Shown here: positions 9,601 through 18,551 of the stretch, piece by piece
Numbering within the stretch: the stretch's first letter is position 1
Layout of the letters: every line of letters begins with the position of its first letter
Source of the DNA: Tunturibacter empetritectus
GTDB lineage: Bacteria; Acidobacteriota; Terriglobia; Terriglobales; Acidobacteriaceae
NCBI RefSeq assembly: GCF_040358985.1
Contig: NZ_CP132932.1
Coordinates: 3,968,001 to 4,032,000, forward strand
Length of the DNA stretch: 64,000 nucleotides
Direction: 5' to 3'
The notes under the pieces: generated by a model
The model's database searches: none
What the model was told of the DNA's origin: nothing
The model's input: the letters and a program-made list of their open reading frames with translations, nothing else
Made by a program: the position numbers and the translations under genes

Positions 9601-11598
9601 CAGGATCAGCTACGGGAGCTGATGGGCGATGCGGATCTTCGGGAGCTGCTCGATATCAATGCGATTGAGGAGACCGAGGAGCAACTACAGTGTTTGGCTG
9701 AAAGTTATCGTGCGCGGAATATGGACGGGGTGCATGATCTGCTGCTGCGGCTTGGGGATCTGACGCGGGAGGAGCTGCTACGTCGATGTGTAACGGATGA
9801 GGTTGCAGAATCAGTCGGGAAGCTGATGCGGGCTCGGCGGGCGCTGGAGGTGCAGGTCGCAGGAGAGAAGCGGGTGATTGCGGTGGAAGATGCGGCGCGG
9901 TATCGGGATGCACTGGGAGTGCCACTGCCGCCGGGGCTGCCGGGCGCGTTTCTTGAGGAGATGCCGGATGCGCTGCTGGATCTGATGAGGAGGTTTGCGC
10001 GGACGCATGGCCCCTTTACGACGCCTGAGGCTGCTGGGCGATTTGATCTGCCGGTGGAGAGCGTGGAGGCGGTGCTGCAGCGGCTGATTCAGAGTGGGAA
10101 GGTGGTAGAGGGTGGGTTTAGACCGGGGGGAATTCATCGGGAGTGGTGCGACAACGAGGTGCTGCGTTCGATTCGGCGCAGGTCGCTGGCGAGGTTGCGG
10201 AAGGAGGTCGAGCCGGTGGAGCAGAGGACGCTGGCGCGGCTGTTTACGCGGTGGCAGGGTGTGGTGCAGCCTCGGCGGGGGCTGGATGCGCTGCTGGATG
10301 TGATCGAGAATTTGCAGGGGGCGCCGCTGCCGGCTTCGATTCTTGAGACGGAGATTCTGCCCGCGCGGCTTGTGGGATATAAGAGCTCGGATTTGGATAC
10401 TTTGATTGCGGCGGGTGAGGTAATTTGGGTGGGGTTCGATCCGATTGGGGAGAGAGATGGGCGGATTGGGCTTTATCTGGCGGAGAAGCTGTCTGCTCTT
10501 TGGCCTATTGCCCCGACGCTGCCGGCGGAGCGAGTGATGCGGGATCAGGATGGGAAGGTGATTCCTGCTGCGGCGATTGCAGTGAGTAAAGAGACGGAGA
10601 TTGTGGAGTATTTGAAAGGGCATGGGGCTTCGTTCTTTCAGGATCTGCATGATGGGGTCGGGGGCGGGTATCCGGGGGAGACGTTGGAGGCGCTTTGGAG
10701 TTTGGTGTGGCGAGGGATGCTTACTAATGATGGCTTCGCCGCGCTGCGTGCTTACTGCGAGAGGTCGGCGGCGAGTGGGGCTGGTAGATCTGGGAAGCCG
10801 GCTCGGAGGGTGCATCAACAGATTGGATTTCGGTCGAGGAGGACGACTCCGCCGACGGCGCAGGGGCGGTGGGGGTTGAATGCGGCGGCGTTTGCGATGG
10901 AGAGATCGGCGACTGAGTGGAGTCATGCGATTGCGCAACAGTTGCTGACGCGGTATGGGGTGGTGTTTCGTGAGACAGCGCATGCGGAGAATCTGCCGGG
11001 TGGGTTTTCGGCGATCTACGACGTGATGAAGGCGCTGGAGGAGAGCGGAAAGATTCGGCGAGGGTACTTTGCGGCGGATCTGGGGGCGACGCAGTTTGCG
11101 CTGCCGGCTGCGGTGGACCTGCTGCGGTCGTTGCGGTCTGCGAACCAGGCGGACAAGACGGAGATGCTGCAGCTGGCGGCGACTGATCCGGCGAATCCCT
11201 ATGGAGCCTTGATGCGGTGGCCTGCCGCACCGGAGGAGGGGTCTTCCTTGACGCGGAGCGTTGGGGCTCGTGTGATTCTTTGCGATGGGGCGCTTGTGAC
11301 TTATCTGCGGCGGGGGAATCCTAATTTGCAGGTGTTTCTGCCGGAGGAAGAGCCGCAGAGATCGCAGGTTGCGCGGAGTTTGGCGGAGTTTCTGGTGTCG
11401 CGGGTGCAGGCCCAGGAGGATGCACAGGGCAGGGGTGGGATGTTGATTGCGAGTGTCAATGGAGTGGCAGTGGCGGAGCATTGGATGGCAAAGTTTTTGC
11501 TCGATGCGGGATTTGCGGCGGGGGCTATGGGGTTCAATGTGCGCAGGGGATTGCCGCCGCTGCCGGGCGCTCGCGGTGAGGTGAGAGCGAATGCCTGA
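6670..11598 (+). CDS. lhr: Lhr-family large superfamily 2 DNA helicase
   Basis: A 1,642-residue ATP-dependent helicase of the Lhr family, linked to DNA repair and genome stability. The core shows Walker A APTGTGKT (82-89), the DEIH box (205-208), motif III SAT (240-242), and later ATSSLELGIDMG and QRIGRAGHQ of motifs V and VI. The very long C-terminal half matches bacterial long Lhr, which carries a winged-helix and an Lhr C-terminal domain, and the length is close to the E. coli protein. Right after motif III there is a degenerate repeat linker rich in Ser, Glu and Gln (residues about 258-285) that looks lineage specific. A second ATG at 6697 would drop nine residues and cannot be excluded. 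The nei gene overlaps its last eight bases, the same pairing known in mycobacteria. Confidence 0.92.
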   Translation: MLQRAHTLTMPPKTSKPSKPDKKIVPEKTEPLLPEKLAGETALGLFHPITAKWFRAVFEAPTAPQVEGWPAIARGESTLILAPTGTGKTLTAFLWCLDRLMMRTAPEAASGCRVVYLSPLKALAADVERNLRSPLVGIANMAKREGVMVRMPEISVRTGDTPQKERARFRRHPGDILITTPESLYLMLTSEAGEALRSVETVIVDEIHALVPSKRGAHMALSLERLEALTGRRLQRIGLSATQRPLEEVARFLGGAEAAAQRVGESAGQQVSESASQRISEAAGELSVVEPALDVSRVLMSTASDDGVRPDVGADAPLYRPVTVVNAGARKVLELKVEVPVEDMARLGEIQEQPSGPASQGPKRTSIWQSIHPRLLEIIQGRTSTLIFVNARRVAERLAGALNELAGEQIARAHHGSLASTQRTEIEELLKAGKIKALVATSSLELGIDMGAIDLVIQIEAPPSVASGMQRIGRAGHQVGAPSNGIIFPKYRADLIACAAVTRAMHEGHVESTRFLRNPLDVLAQQMVAVIAHPPLNVADAERRSKHKTEEEESPGISYAALFGLVRSAAPFAGLSQSVFDGVLDMLAGRYPSDEFAELRPRITWDRTRNWITPRAGVKRIAILNGGTIPDRGTYGVFLAGQRSKPVRVGELDEEMVFESRTGDTFILGASTWRIDEITHDRVLVTPAPGEAGKMPFWHGDQAGRPLEFGRRIGALVRELRDAPRSVAMARLTAEHDLEPGAAENVLRYLADQELATVNVPDDQNIVVERVRDELGDWRVCVLTPFGSRVHAPWAMAVTAKLRAGNGQEVETMWSEDGFVLRFPETEEAPAIEPILLEAEEAAELVLRQLGSTALFAAKFRESAARALLLPRRRADGRTPLWQQRKRAYDLLSVASRYASFPIVLEAYRECLRDVFDMPALMETLRAVQNRSLRVHTVDSRTPSPFASALLFSYVANYIYDGDAPLAERRAQALSIDQDQLRELMGDADLRELLDINAIEETEEQLQCLAESYRARNMDGVHDLLLRLGDLTREELLRRCVTDEVAESVGKLMRARRALEVQVAGEKRVIAVEDAARYRDALGVPLPPGLPGAFLEEMPDALLDLMRRFARTHGPFTTPEAAGRFDLPVESVEAVLQRLIQSGKVVEGGFRPGGIHREWCDNEVLRSIRRRSLARLRKEVEPVEQRTLARLFTRWQGVVQPRRGLDALLDVIENLQGAPLPASILETEILPARLVGYKSSDLDTLIAAGEVIWVGFDPIGERDGRIGLYLAEKLSALWPIAPTLPAERVMRDQDGKVIPAAAIAVSKETEIVEYLKGHGASFFQDLHDGVGGGYPGETLEALWSLVWRGMLTNDGFAALRAYCERSAASGAGRSGKPARRVHQQIGFRSRRTTPPTAQGRWGLNAAAFAMERSATEWSHAIAQQLLTRYGVVFRETAHAENLPGGFSAIYDVMKALEESGKIRRGYFAADLGATQFALPAAVDLLRSLRSANQADKTEMLQLAATDPANPYGALMRWPAAPEEGSSLTRSVGARVILCDGALVTYLRRGNPNLQVFLPEEEPQRSQVARSLAEFLVSRVQAQEDAQGRGGMLIASVNGVAVAEHWMAKFLLDAGFAAGAMGFNVRRGLPPLPGARGEVRANA
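7441..7525 (+). repeat. Degenerate tandem repeat inside lhr
   Basis: Units related to CAGCGAGTCAGCGAGTCAG recur here in a background of normal lhr coding sequence and translate to a run of Gln-x-Val/Ile-Ser-Glu-Ser-Ala units (residues 258-285). The repeat stays in frame and lies between helicase motif III and the next conserved block, so it is probably a surface loop. Confidence 0.75.
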
Positions 11599-12619
11599 AG
11601 GGGATACGATTTATCGCGCTGCTCGAGCGCTGCAGAGGGCGATTGGGGGCAAGGTGGTGACTGGGTTCGACACTGGGTTGGCCAAGCTGGCTCGAGTGAA
11701 CGATGATGCTCCACTGATAGGCAGGACCGTCGAGAAGGTAGAGTCACGCGGGAAGTGGTGCCTGATTTTTTTCTCGGGTGATTTGATTCTTGTGACGCAT
11801 ATGTTGATGAGCGGAAGCTGGCATCTGTATCGCACCGGAGAAAAGTGGTGGATGGGAAGGGATAGGATGCGGGTGGTGATTCGGGTGGGGCCTGAATCTT
11901 CTTCTTCGATGCAATCTGAGATGGAGGAAGAGCGGTCGTTTGTTTCCGCAAACGATACCCCACCCTTTGCGATGAAGCCGCAAAGGATGGGGCACCCGGT
12001 TGATGTGGGGTGGGAGGCTGTTGGGTTCAACATTCCCGTTGCGGAGTTCCATACGGCGCGGTCGCTGGAGCGGAGTAGCCAGGTGCCGAAGCTGGGGCCG
12101 GATATTTTGTCGGATGAGTTTACCGTGGAGGGTGGGATGGCTCGGCTGGGTGCTTATGCGGTAGAAAATCCTGAGGCGGAGATTGCTGTGGTGCTGCTGA
12201 ATCAGCGCGTGCTGGCTGGGCTTGGGAATGTTTACAAGAGCGAGGTGGCGTTTGCGGCGGGGGTGAATCCGTTTCGCGCAATGAGGACGATTACGCAGCG
12301 AGAGATGGAGGTGATGGTGGAGGTATCGCAGAGGTATATGAAAGCGAATGTGGTGGACGGGGCGGGGGATGGTATTGTGACTTACTCGGGGAATCGGCGG
12401 ACGACGCATTCGTCGAATCGCGAGGAGAGACTTTGGGTGTATGGACGGCAGGGGCAGGAGTGCCGGCGGTGTGGGGCGGCGGTGATGATGCGGAAGCAGG
12501 GGGTGCAGGCTCGGTCTACGTATTGGTGTCCGGAGTGCCAGCCCTGGGTTGGGATGGGGGAGACGGCTGCTCCGGTGGGGCGGGCAGTCGCGGTGCGACG
12601 CGGGAAGATCGGATGTTAA
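11591..12619 (+). CDS. nei: Fpg/Nei-family DNA glycosylase with an in-frame insertion
   Basis: Base-excision repair glycosylase/AP lyase that removes oxidised bases, 342 residues. It starts MPEGDTIYRAARAL; the Pro2 nucleophile and Glu3 are present. The PEGD start and the phrase VGFNIPVAEF fit the Nei (endonuclease VIII) branch rather than Fpg. The helix-two-turn-helix region contains LAGLGNVYKSEVAF, and the C-terminal zinc finger has CRRCGAA and CPEC. Residues about 101-140 have no counterpart in family members I know; they are encoded by a segment holding a hairpin repeat (11958-11992) that stays in frame, so the protein may still work. It overlaps lhr by eight bases and converges with the next gene, overlapping by four bases. 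Confidence 0.9.
   Translation: MPEGDTIYRAARALQRAIGGKVVTGFDTGLAKLARVNDDAPLIGRTVEKVESRGKWCLIFFSGDLILVTHMLMSGSWHLYRTGEKWWMGRDRMRVVIRVGPESSSSMQSEMEEERSFVSANDTPPFAMKPQRMGHPVDVGWEAVGFNIPVAEFHTARSLERSSQVPKLGPDILSDEFTVEGGMARLGAYAVENPEAEIAVVLLNQRVLAGLGNVYKSEVAFAAGVNPFRAMRTITQREMEVMVEVSQRYMKANVVDGAGDGIVTYSGNRRTTHSSNREERLWVYGRQGQECRRCGAAVMMRKQGVQARSTYWCPECQPWVGMGETAAPVGRAVAVRRGKIGC
11958..11992. repeat. Hairpin (REP-like) element inserted in nei
   Basis: Two 14-base arms, CCCCACCCTTTGCG (11958-11971) and CGCAAAGGATGGGG (11979-11992), are complementary at 13 of 14 positions with a seven-base loop. It lies inside the nei-specific insertion and is translated. The form is typical of dispersed extragenic palindromes, but no second copy is in this window. 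Confidence 0.8.
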
Positions 12620-13053
12620 AGTTCCTCCGGATCAGGTCGTGCGCCGTTCGGATCTAGAAGTCTGGCAAAGACGGCTAAGACTAAAAAGAGTAGTAAGAGT
12701 TCCGGCAGCCAGAAGAAGAGCAGGGTCAGCGAATTGTCTAGAGGTAAAAGGCGCCCTGCTAACACAATGATGAGCCCATGAGCGATCAGAGTGAGTACGA
12801 TTGGGAGCAGGAGCCGCGGATAGTTTAGAAACTTCCGGATCGCAATTAATAAGGAGCCAAGCGTGCAGATGGACCAGAGAATTTCTTGTCCAGCTGCACG
12901 TTTCCCCGCCTCTAGAAAAAAATCAATATAGATAGCTCCACCGGCAAAGAGTAATCCCAAGACAATCCAGCGAGGGCGGTTGCGCTGACTAATCTTTCTT
13001 ATCTGTGACGCTGCCCATGCCTTATCTTCTGTTTTGACGTGTCGCATTCCCAA
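12616..13053 (-). CDS. Hypothetical four-helix membrane protein
   Basis: A 145-residue protein of no family I recognise. After a basic N-terminus (KTEDKAWAASQIRKISQRNR) there are about four hydrophobic segments: WIVLGLLFAGGAIYIDFFL, a middle one around ILWSICTLGSLLIAI, LLLPIVLTLIAHGLIIVLAG, and LTLLFFWLPELLLLFLVLAV, then a short polar tail. It is an integral inner-membrane protein by composition. Base composition looks less GC-rich than the neighbours, suggesting a different history. It converges with nei (four-base overlap) and lies 13 bp upstream-side of the penicillin-binding protein gene end, on the same strand as that gene, so it may be read from the same transcript. Confidence 0.7.
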   Translation of the reverse strand: MGMRHVKTEDKAWAASQIRKISQRNRPRWIVLGLLFAGGAIYIDFFLEAGKRAAGQEILWSICTLGSLLIAIRKFLNYPRLLLPIVLTLIAHGLIIVLAGRLLPLDNSLTLLFFWLPELLLLFLVLAVFARLLDPNGARPDPEEL

Positions 13054-13066
13054 CTCAAACTGACCT

Positions 13067-15676
13067 CTATTGTGGTGGAGTGGGCTGCTGTTGCTGTTTG
13101 TCTTTGTCTTTGCCGCCGCCGAAGATCTTCTGAAGGAAGTTTTTCTTCTTGGGCTGGGCTGGCTGCTGGGTGGTGTCGGGGGCGTTGCCGTCGGGTGGTG
13201 TGTTCGGGTTGACGCGGACGATGGGCGCGGGGCTGGGTGGCATCGTGGTGTCAGGAGTGGATTTGCCGCCCAGGCCCAGCATCTTCTGGATGAAGTTCTG
13301 CGGACTCTCGCTCATCTGACTGCAGGTGTTGACCGGTGCGGTGCCGTCGAGGAAGGCAGCATAGAGGATGTTGCCAGGGCAGCTGGGGTCGGCGAGGAGG
13401 TTGGATGTCTTGTCGATGCGAGCTGTCGTGATGCCTACGGGCGGGATGAAGGCTTTGACGTCAGAGTACTGAGGCAGGAGGATGGCGCGCTTCATGAACT
13501 CGGTCCAGATGGGTTCGGCGGCGTGCGCGCCCTCCAGCTTGATGTCGGTGTAGTCGTCGTTGCCGACCCAGATGATGCAGATCAGGTTGGAGGTATAGCC
13601 TGCGAACCACGCGTCGTGGCTGGTGCCGGTCTTGCCAGCGGCGGGGGCGGTGAAGCCGTGGCCTCGGACGGCGGCGGCGGTGCCGTAGTTCATCACTCCT
13701 TCGAGGAGAGATTGAGTGAGGTAGGCGGCGCGAGGGTCCATGACCTGCTTGGCTTCGGGTGAGAAGTCGGAGACGACGTCTCCATTCGCGTTGCGGACGG
13801 AGGCGAGCATCCAGGGGGTGAGGTGGACGCCGTTGTTAGCGAAGACCGTGTAGGCCCCGGCCATGTCGATAGGTGTGGCGTTGTAGGTGCCGATGGCTAC
13901 CGACGGAGTGCCGCGCGCGTTGGTAATTCCGGCAGACCGGGCGAGTGCGGCGACATTGTCGAAACCTACCATCTGGCCCAGCTGAACTGTAGCCGCGTTG
14001 AGTGAGTGAGCGAGGGCGTAGGCTGCGGTCACGTCGCCTTTATAACCGCTGATCTTATTCTTTGGCGTGTAGGTCTGGCGGCCGTTGTCGTAGGTGAAGG
14101 TGGTCTCTTCGTCGTTGAGTTGGGTGAGCGCGGTGAAGACTCCGCTTCCTGCTCCTTCTTCGCCGCTGCTGAGCGAGAGACCGTTGAGGGAGCTGTTGTA
14201 GGCCGCGGCGTAGACGAAGGGTTTGAAGATGGACCCGGTTGGGCGCTGGGAGACGGCGTGATTGAGCTGGGAGGCGCCGTAGTTGCGACCGCCGACGAGG
14301 GCAAGGATCTGCCCTGTGTGCGGGTTGATCGCTACGAGCGAGACCTGGGGATAGGTGATGGGACCGGAATCCTCGTCTTTGGAAGTCTTATGCCGTTTGC
14401 GGACAAGCTCGTCGACGTTCTTCATTCCGATCTCGATGGCCTCGGAGGCGGCGCGCTGAAGTTCGGGGTCGAGCGAGGTGTAGATTCGGAGGCTCTGGTG
14501 AGCGATGTCCTGGTCGCCGATGTGTTTGACGAGCTGGTCGTGGACGAGGTCGACGAAGTACGGGGCTTCGCTGGCGTCAATGTTGGGTGGTGCGAGGCGT
14601 AAGGGGTCGGCCTTTGCAGCTTGTGCCTGGCTGGCGGTGATGGAACCGGTTTCTACCATGGAGTCCAGGACAACGTTGCGCCGCGCCATGGCGCGCTCGG
14701 GATGACGGTAGGGATTGAGGCGAGTGGGCGACTGGATGGTGCCGGCGAGGAGAGCGCACTCCGCAAGGTCGAGCTGCTGGAGATTTTTGCCGAAGAAGGT
14801 CTGGGCGGCCTCGCCGAATCCGTTGATGGCGTAGCTGCCTCGCTGGCCGAGGTTGATCTCGTTAGCGTACATCTCGAAGATCTGCTTTTTATTGAAGCGG
14901 GCTTCGAGCTGGAAGGTGATGAGGATCTCGATCATCTTGCGCTTGATGCGCTTCTCGGGCGACAGGAAGAGGTTTTTTGCAAGCTGCTGGGTTAGCGTAG
15001 AGCCGCCGCAGGTGCGGTGATGGGTGACGAGGTCGGAGAAGGCGCACTTGGCGATGCGGAGGTAGTTGATGCCGCCGTGATTGAAGAAGTCGCGGTCCTC
15101 AATGGCGGTGACGGCCTGGACCATGCGGGGAGGGATCTCGTCGTAAGAGACGAGGCGGCGCTTGGTGCGGTTCTTGTCTTCGGAGAGGGCGGTGATGAGC
15201 TGGGGCTCGAGCTCGTAGGCGCTGAGGGTGACACCGTTTTCAGCGGTGATGCTTTGCACGATGCCGCCACTGGTGTTGATGGTGGCGCCGTCGGTGTTGT
15301 GGTAGCTTTCGGGGCCGGGTTTGATGAAGATGTTGTCTGCGTTGAGCTGGTAGGTGCCAAGCTGGGAGTTGGCGTTGTAGCCTGCCTGGCGCAGGTCTGC
15401 GGCGATGGCGGCGGCGGAGAGCTTCTGTCCGGCACGAACCTCGCGTGGCGCGGCGTAGATCTGCGAGACGCTGGCGAAGATGGGGCCGGAGGCGATGCGG
15501 TCGTCGACGACGCGCTGGTAGTGGTAATAGAAGTAGGCGAAGACACTGCAGCCGACGACCAGGATGGCGAGCAGAGCGATGAGAGCCACACGCAGAATGT
15601 GCGACTCCAGACCGGAGGCTTTCAGTTTGTTTCGGACGTTGCTGCCGTATTTGAGTTTGACTGGCAAGAGGCTCAT
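13067..15676 (-). CDS. mrcB: Class A penicillin-binding protein (transglycosylase/transpeptidase, PBP1B-like)
   Basis: Bifunctional peptidoglycan synthase of 869 residues. A basic cytoplasmic tail and one membrane anchor (residues about 27-50) are followed by a UB2H-like region, the GT51 glycosyltransferase domain with catalytic AIEDRDFFNHGG, GGSTLTQQLAKN and RKMIEILITFQLE, then the transpeptidase domain with SIFK (in RPTGSIFKPFVY), SLN and KTG (in GKTGTSHDAWFAG). The C-terminus is a Pro/Gln/Lys-rich tail that is probably disordered. It polymerises and cross-links glycan strands outside the inner membrane. The gene lies 11 bp after proS on the same strand, so the two are probably co-transcribed. 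Confidence 0.93.
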   Translation of the reverse strand: MSLLPVKLKYGSNVRNKLKASGLESHILRVALIALLAILVVGCSVFAYFYYHYQRVVDDRIASGPIFASVSQIYAAPREVRAGQKLSAAAIAADLRQAGYNANSQLGTYQLNADNIFIKPGPESYHNTDGATINTSGGIVQSITAENGVTLSAYELEPQLITALSEDKNRTKRRLVSYDEIPPRMVQAVTAIEDRDFFNHGGINYLRIAKCAFSDLVTHHRTCGGSTLTQQLAKNLFLSPEKRIKRKMIEILITFQLEARFNKKQIFEMYANEINLGQRGSYAINGFGEAAQTFFGKNLQQLDLAECALLAGTIQSPTRLNPYRHPERAMARRNVVLDSMVETGSITASQAQAAKADPLRLAPPNIDASEAPYFVDLVHDQLVKHIGDQDIAHQSLRIYTSLDPELQRAASEAIEIGMKNVDELVRKRHKTSKDEDSGPITYPQVSLVAINPHTGQILALVGGRNYGASQLNHAVSQRPTGSIFKPFVYAAAYNSSLNGLSLSSGEEGAGSGVFTALTQLNDEETTFTYDNGRQTYTPKNKISGYKGDVTAAYALAHSLNAATVQLGQMVGFDNVAALARSAGITNARGTPSVAIGTYNATPIDMAGAYTVFANNGVHLTPWMLASVRNANGDVVSDFSPEAKQVMDPRAAYLTQSLLEGVMNYGTAAAVRGHGFTAPAAGKTGTSHDAWFAGYTSNLICIIWVGNDDYTDIKLEGAHAAEPIWTEFMKRAILLPQYSDVKAFIPPVGITTARIDKTSNLLADPSCPGNILYAAFLDGTAPVNTCSQMSESPQNFIQKMLGLGGKSTPDTTMPPSPAPIVRVNPNTPPDGNAPDTTQQPAQPKKKNFLQKIFGGGKDKDKQQQQPTPPQ

Positions 15677-15687
15677 TCGTTGGACGG

Positions 15688-17487
15688 TTAGAGGCCAGCT
15701 GGGGAGAGCGAGTTGTTCAGCGTGGAGGTTATCTGGCCGGATACCTTCGTGGTGACTTCGTTGAGGGCGACGTCTTCGGTGACGCTTCGCAGGCGGTCGA
15801 CAAATTCTACCTTGCCCTCGGCGACTCCGCGACCGATATTGATTCGATACGGGATACCGACGAGATCGGCGTCTTTGAACTTGACTCCTGCGCGTTCGTC
15901 GCGGTCGTCGAGGAGAACGTCTACGCCTGCGGCTTCGAGGTCTGCCGCGATCTTTTCTCCCGCAGCGAGAAGGGCCTCGTCGCCGATATTGGTGATGGTG
16001 ACGACGACCTGGAAGGGGGCGATGGCAGGGTGAAGGGCGTAGGCCGTGCCCTGGTTGGCTGCGGCTGAGTTTTCAATCGCGGCGGTGAGGATGCGTTCGA
16101 TGCCGATGCCGTAGCAGCCCATGATCGGAGTGACCTCTTTGCCGTCACGGTTGAGGACGGAGGCTCCCATGCTTTTGGTGTACTTATCGCCTAGTTTGAA
16201 GATGTGGCCGACTTCGACGGCTTTGCCGAGGCGCATGGGCTGGCCGCCGATGGGGTCGAGCTCGCCTTCGACGATGTTGCGGACGTCGGCGACGAGGGTG
16301 GGCTTGAAGTCGCGAGTGGGGGTGACGTTGCGGAGGTGATACTCCTCCTTGTTGGCTCCGGCGACGAGGTTGGTGCGGCCTTCGAGCGCCTTATCGAGGA
16401 TGATAAGGGTGCCGGGTTTTTTGGGATGTGGCGCGGCTTCGAGGCCGATGGGGCCGAGGTAGCCTGCGGGGGCCCTGAAGGTGGCTTCGATCTCTTCGGC
16501 GACCATGGGCCTGAGCTCGCCGCCGGCGATGGCGAGGAGCTTGGCTTCGTTGAGGGAGTGGTCGCCGCGGAGGAAGACTACGACAGGGCGGAGTTTGCCG
16601 AGTTTGGCGTGGTCGGCTTCGGGTAGTTCGACCATATAGGCCATGGTTTTGATCTGGTGGACTGGCGCGAGGTTGAGGAAGGCGCCGACCTCGTCGATGG
16701 TGCGCTGGCCGGGGGTGTGGACGAGCTCGGGGAGTCCGTCGCCAGTGGGGGCGAGGCTTTCGACGGGGGCCAGCTGCGAGGTGGCTTTTTCGATATTGGC
16801 GGCGTAGCCGGATGGGCTGCTGGCGATGAGGTCTTCGCCGGCGTCGGTATAAACCATGAACTCCTGCGAGGCAGAGCCGCCCATGGCCCCGGAGTCTGCG
16901 TCGACGGCGACGAACTGCAGACCGCAGCGGGTAAAGATGCGGCGGTAGGCTACGTCGTGCTTGTTGTAGGAGACGTCGAGGCCGGCCTCATCAATGTCGA
17001 AGGAGTAGGCGTCCTTCATAAGGAACTGGCGGACGCGAAGAAGCCCGGATTTGGGGCGGGGTTCATCGCGGAATTTAGTCTGGATCTGGTACCAGATCTG
17101 GGGGAGCTGCTTGTAGCTGCGGAGCTCGTTGCGAGCGATGGAGGTCATGACCTCTTCGTGGGTCATGGCAAGGCAGAGCTCGGCACCCTTGCGGTCTTTG
17201 AGGCGGAACATGTTTTCGCCCATGCCGGACCAGCGGCCGCTGGACTCCCATAACTCTTTCGGGTTAAGAGCGGGGAGAAAGAACTCCTGGCCGATGCGGT
17301 CCATCTCCTCGCGCACGATGGCGACGATCTTATTGACGGAGCGGTTTCCGAGGAAGAGGTAGCTGTAGATGCCAGCGCCTAGCTGGCGGATGTAGCCTGC
17401 GCGTAGGAGGAGTTTGTGGCTGGCGACTTCGGCGTCTGCGGGTGCTTCGCGGAGGGTGGGGATGAAGAGTTGCGACCAGCGATGCAT
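15688..17487 (-). CDS. proS: Prolyl-tRNA synthetase
   Basis: Class II aminoacyl-tRNA synthetase charging tRNA-Pro, 599 residues from the ATG at 17487 ([16 protein letters not shown]). This is the bacterial type: motif 2 around [21 protein letters not shown], a YbaK-like editing insertion in the middle ([20 protein letters not shown] onward), motif 3 [12 protein letters not shown], and the anticodon-binding domain at the C-terminus ([20 protein letters not shown]). A start at 17514 would add nine residues without family support. Downstream is the penicillin-binding protein gene. About 310 bp separate its start from the divergent Crp/Fnr gene. Confidence 0.96.
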   Translation of the reverse strand: MHRWSQLFIPTLREAPADAEVASHKLLLRAGYIRQLGAGIYSYLFLGNRSVNKIVAIVREEMDRIGQEFFLPALNPKELWESSGRWSGMGENMFRLKDRKGAELCLAMTHEEVMTSIARNELRSYKQLPQIWYQIQTKFRDEPRPKSGLLRVRQFLMKDAYSFDIDEAGLDVSYNKHDVAYRRIFTRCGLQFVAVDADSGAMGGSASQEFMVYTDAGEDLIASSPSGYAANIEKATSQLAPVESLAPTGDGLPELVHTPGQRTIDEVGAFLNLAPVHQIKTMAYMVELPEADHAKLGKLRPVVVFLRGDHSLNEAKLLAIAGGELRPMVAEEIEATFRAPAGYLGPIGLEAAPHPKKPGTLIILDKALEGRTNLVAGANKEEYHLRNVTPTRDFKPTLVADVRNIVEGELDPIGGQPMRLGKAVEVGHIFKLGDKYTKSMGASVLNRDGKEVTPIMGCYGIGIERILTAAIENSAAANQGTAYALHPAIAPFQVVVTITNIGDEALLAAGEKIAADLEAAGVDVLLDDRDERAGVKFKDADLVGIPYRINIGRGVAEGKVEFVDRLRSVTEDVALNEVTTKVSGQITSTLNNSLSPAGL

Positions 17488-17797
17488 TGTCAAAAAAGGC
17501 GCTTTCCGGCCCATCGCGCCGAGGCTCGGGTGGGCGTTTTAGGATGAGCCTTCATTCTAACCGGGTTGTTTGAGATTTATTTCTGGACGAGGTTTGTTTG
17601 GGTTGATGGGGCATGGAATGGGGTTAGGTCTGGATTGTGACCGCTATGTCGTTCATGTGACAGACTTTCGAAGTTGATAAAGCGTACAGTCCAAGTAATC
17701 GCATCTACCCGCCCTGCAATTCGTGGGCAACTCGTCTTTGCGGCTAGAGAGGGTGACTCTCGTGCAAAGGACGCTAGAGGTGCGAAAGAACCACACG

Positions 17798-18535
17798 ATG
17801 CCTGAGATACTTCCGCGACCAAGAAATCTCATATTGGCCCAATTGCCGGATGCCGAGTATGAGGCGTTGGTGAGATTTCTTGTGCCTATCGAGCTGCCTC
17901 TGGAGACGCGTCTCTCGGAGCCTAATGAGGCTATCGAGTTTATTTATTTTTTGAATAGTGGCTTGATCTCGACGGATGCGATAACGGAGAAGGGCGAATC
18001 GGTGGAGGTTGGAGTGATCGGGCGTGAGGGGTTCTCCGGTTTGCCGGCGCTGTTGGATCAACCGCAGATGTCGCATTCGGTGTTGATGCAGGGACAAGGC
18101 GAGGGGCTGCGAATCCGTTCTTCTATCGTGCGCGATCAGTTTTTGAAGGGTGGAATGTTACGACGGCTGGTCCATTCGTTTGCCTACCTGCAGCTTGTGC
18201 AGACTGCTCAGTCAGTGTTGTGCAACCGGATGCATGAGGTGGATGCGAGGCTGGCGCGATGGCTGCTGACATCCGCTGACCGGATGGAGTCGGAGTCTTT
18301 GAACCTGACCCAGGAGTTTCTGGCGCGGATGCTGGGGGTGCAGCGGTCGACGGTGACGGTGGCGGCAGGAGATCTGCAGCGGGCCGGAGTTATTGGCTAC
18401 AGCCGGGGAAAGATCAACATTCTGGATCGCCCGGCGCTGATCAAAAAAGCTTGCGAGTGCTACAGCATCGTTACTTCTTCCTACAATCGAATTATCAGCA
18501 AGACATCGGCTGAAGAGTTGAGCTATGTCGATTAG
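17798..18535 (+). CDS. Crp/Fnr-family transcription regulator
   Basis: A 245-residue regulator with an N-terminal cyclic-nucleotide-binding-like fold (FIYFLNSGLISTDAITEKGESVEVGVIGREGF) and a C-terminal winged helix of the Crp type (LTQEFLARMLGVQRSTVTVAAGDLQRAGVIGYSRGKI). There is no cysteine set for an Fnr iron-sulfur cluster and the cAMP-binding RS motif is not seen, so the signal is unknown. The ATG at 17798 is chosen since the conserved part starts there; an upstream GTG at 17723 would add 25 residues. Upstream are two TGTGAC words (near 17637 and 17656), possibly an autoregulatory site, but they are direct, not inverted, repeats. It converges with kdsD, 16 bp apart. Confidence 0.87.
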   Translation: MPEILPRPRNLILAQLPDAEYEALVRFLVPIELPLETRLSEPNEAIEFIYFLNSGLISTDAITEKGESVEVGVIGREGFSGLPALLDQPQMSHSVLMQGQGEGLRIRSSIVRDQFLKGGMLRRLVHSFAYLQLVQTAQSVLCNRMHEVDARLARWLLTSADRMESESLNLTQEFLARMLGVQRSTVTVAAGDLQRAGVIGYSRGKINILDRPALIKKACECYSIVTSSYNRIISKTSAEELSYVD

Positions 18536-18551
18536 GAAAGCGGCTTCGGGA

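Noticed and set aside
14006..14602. Long open frames on the plus strand opposite the penicillin-binding protein gene
   Set aside because: High GC makes long antisense frames common; these have no family match and no ribosome-binding site, while the minus frame is a clear PBP.
17630..17662. Crp-type binding site upstream of the Crp/Fnr gene
   Set aside because: The two TGTGAC words are direct repeats, not the inverted TGTGA-N6-TCACA form, so a site is not claimed.
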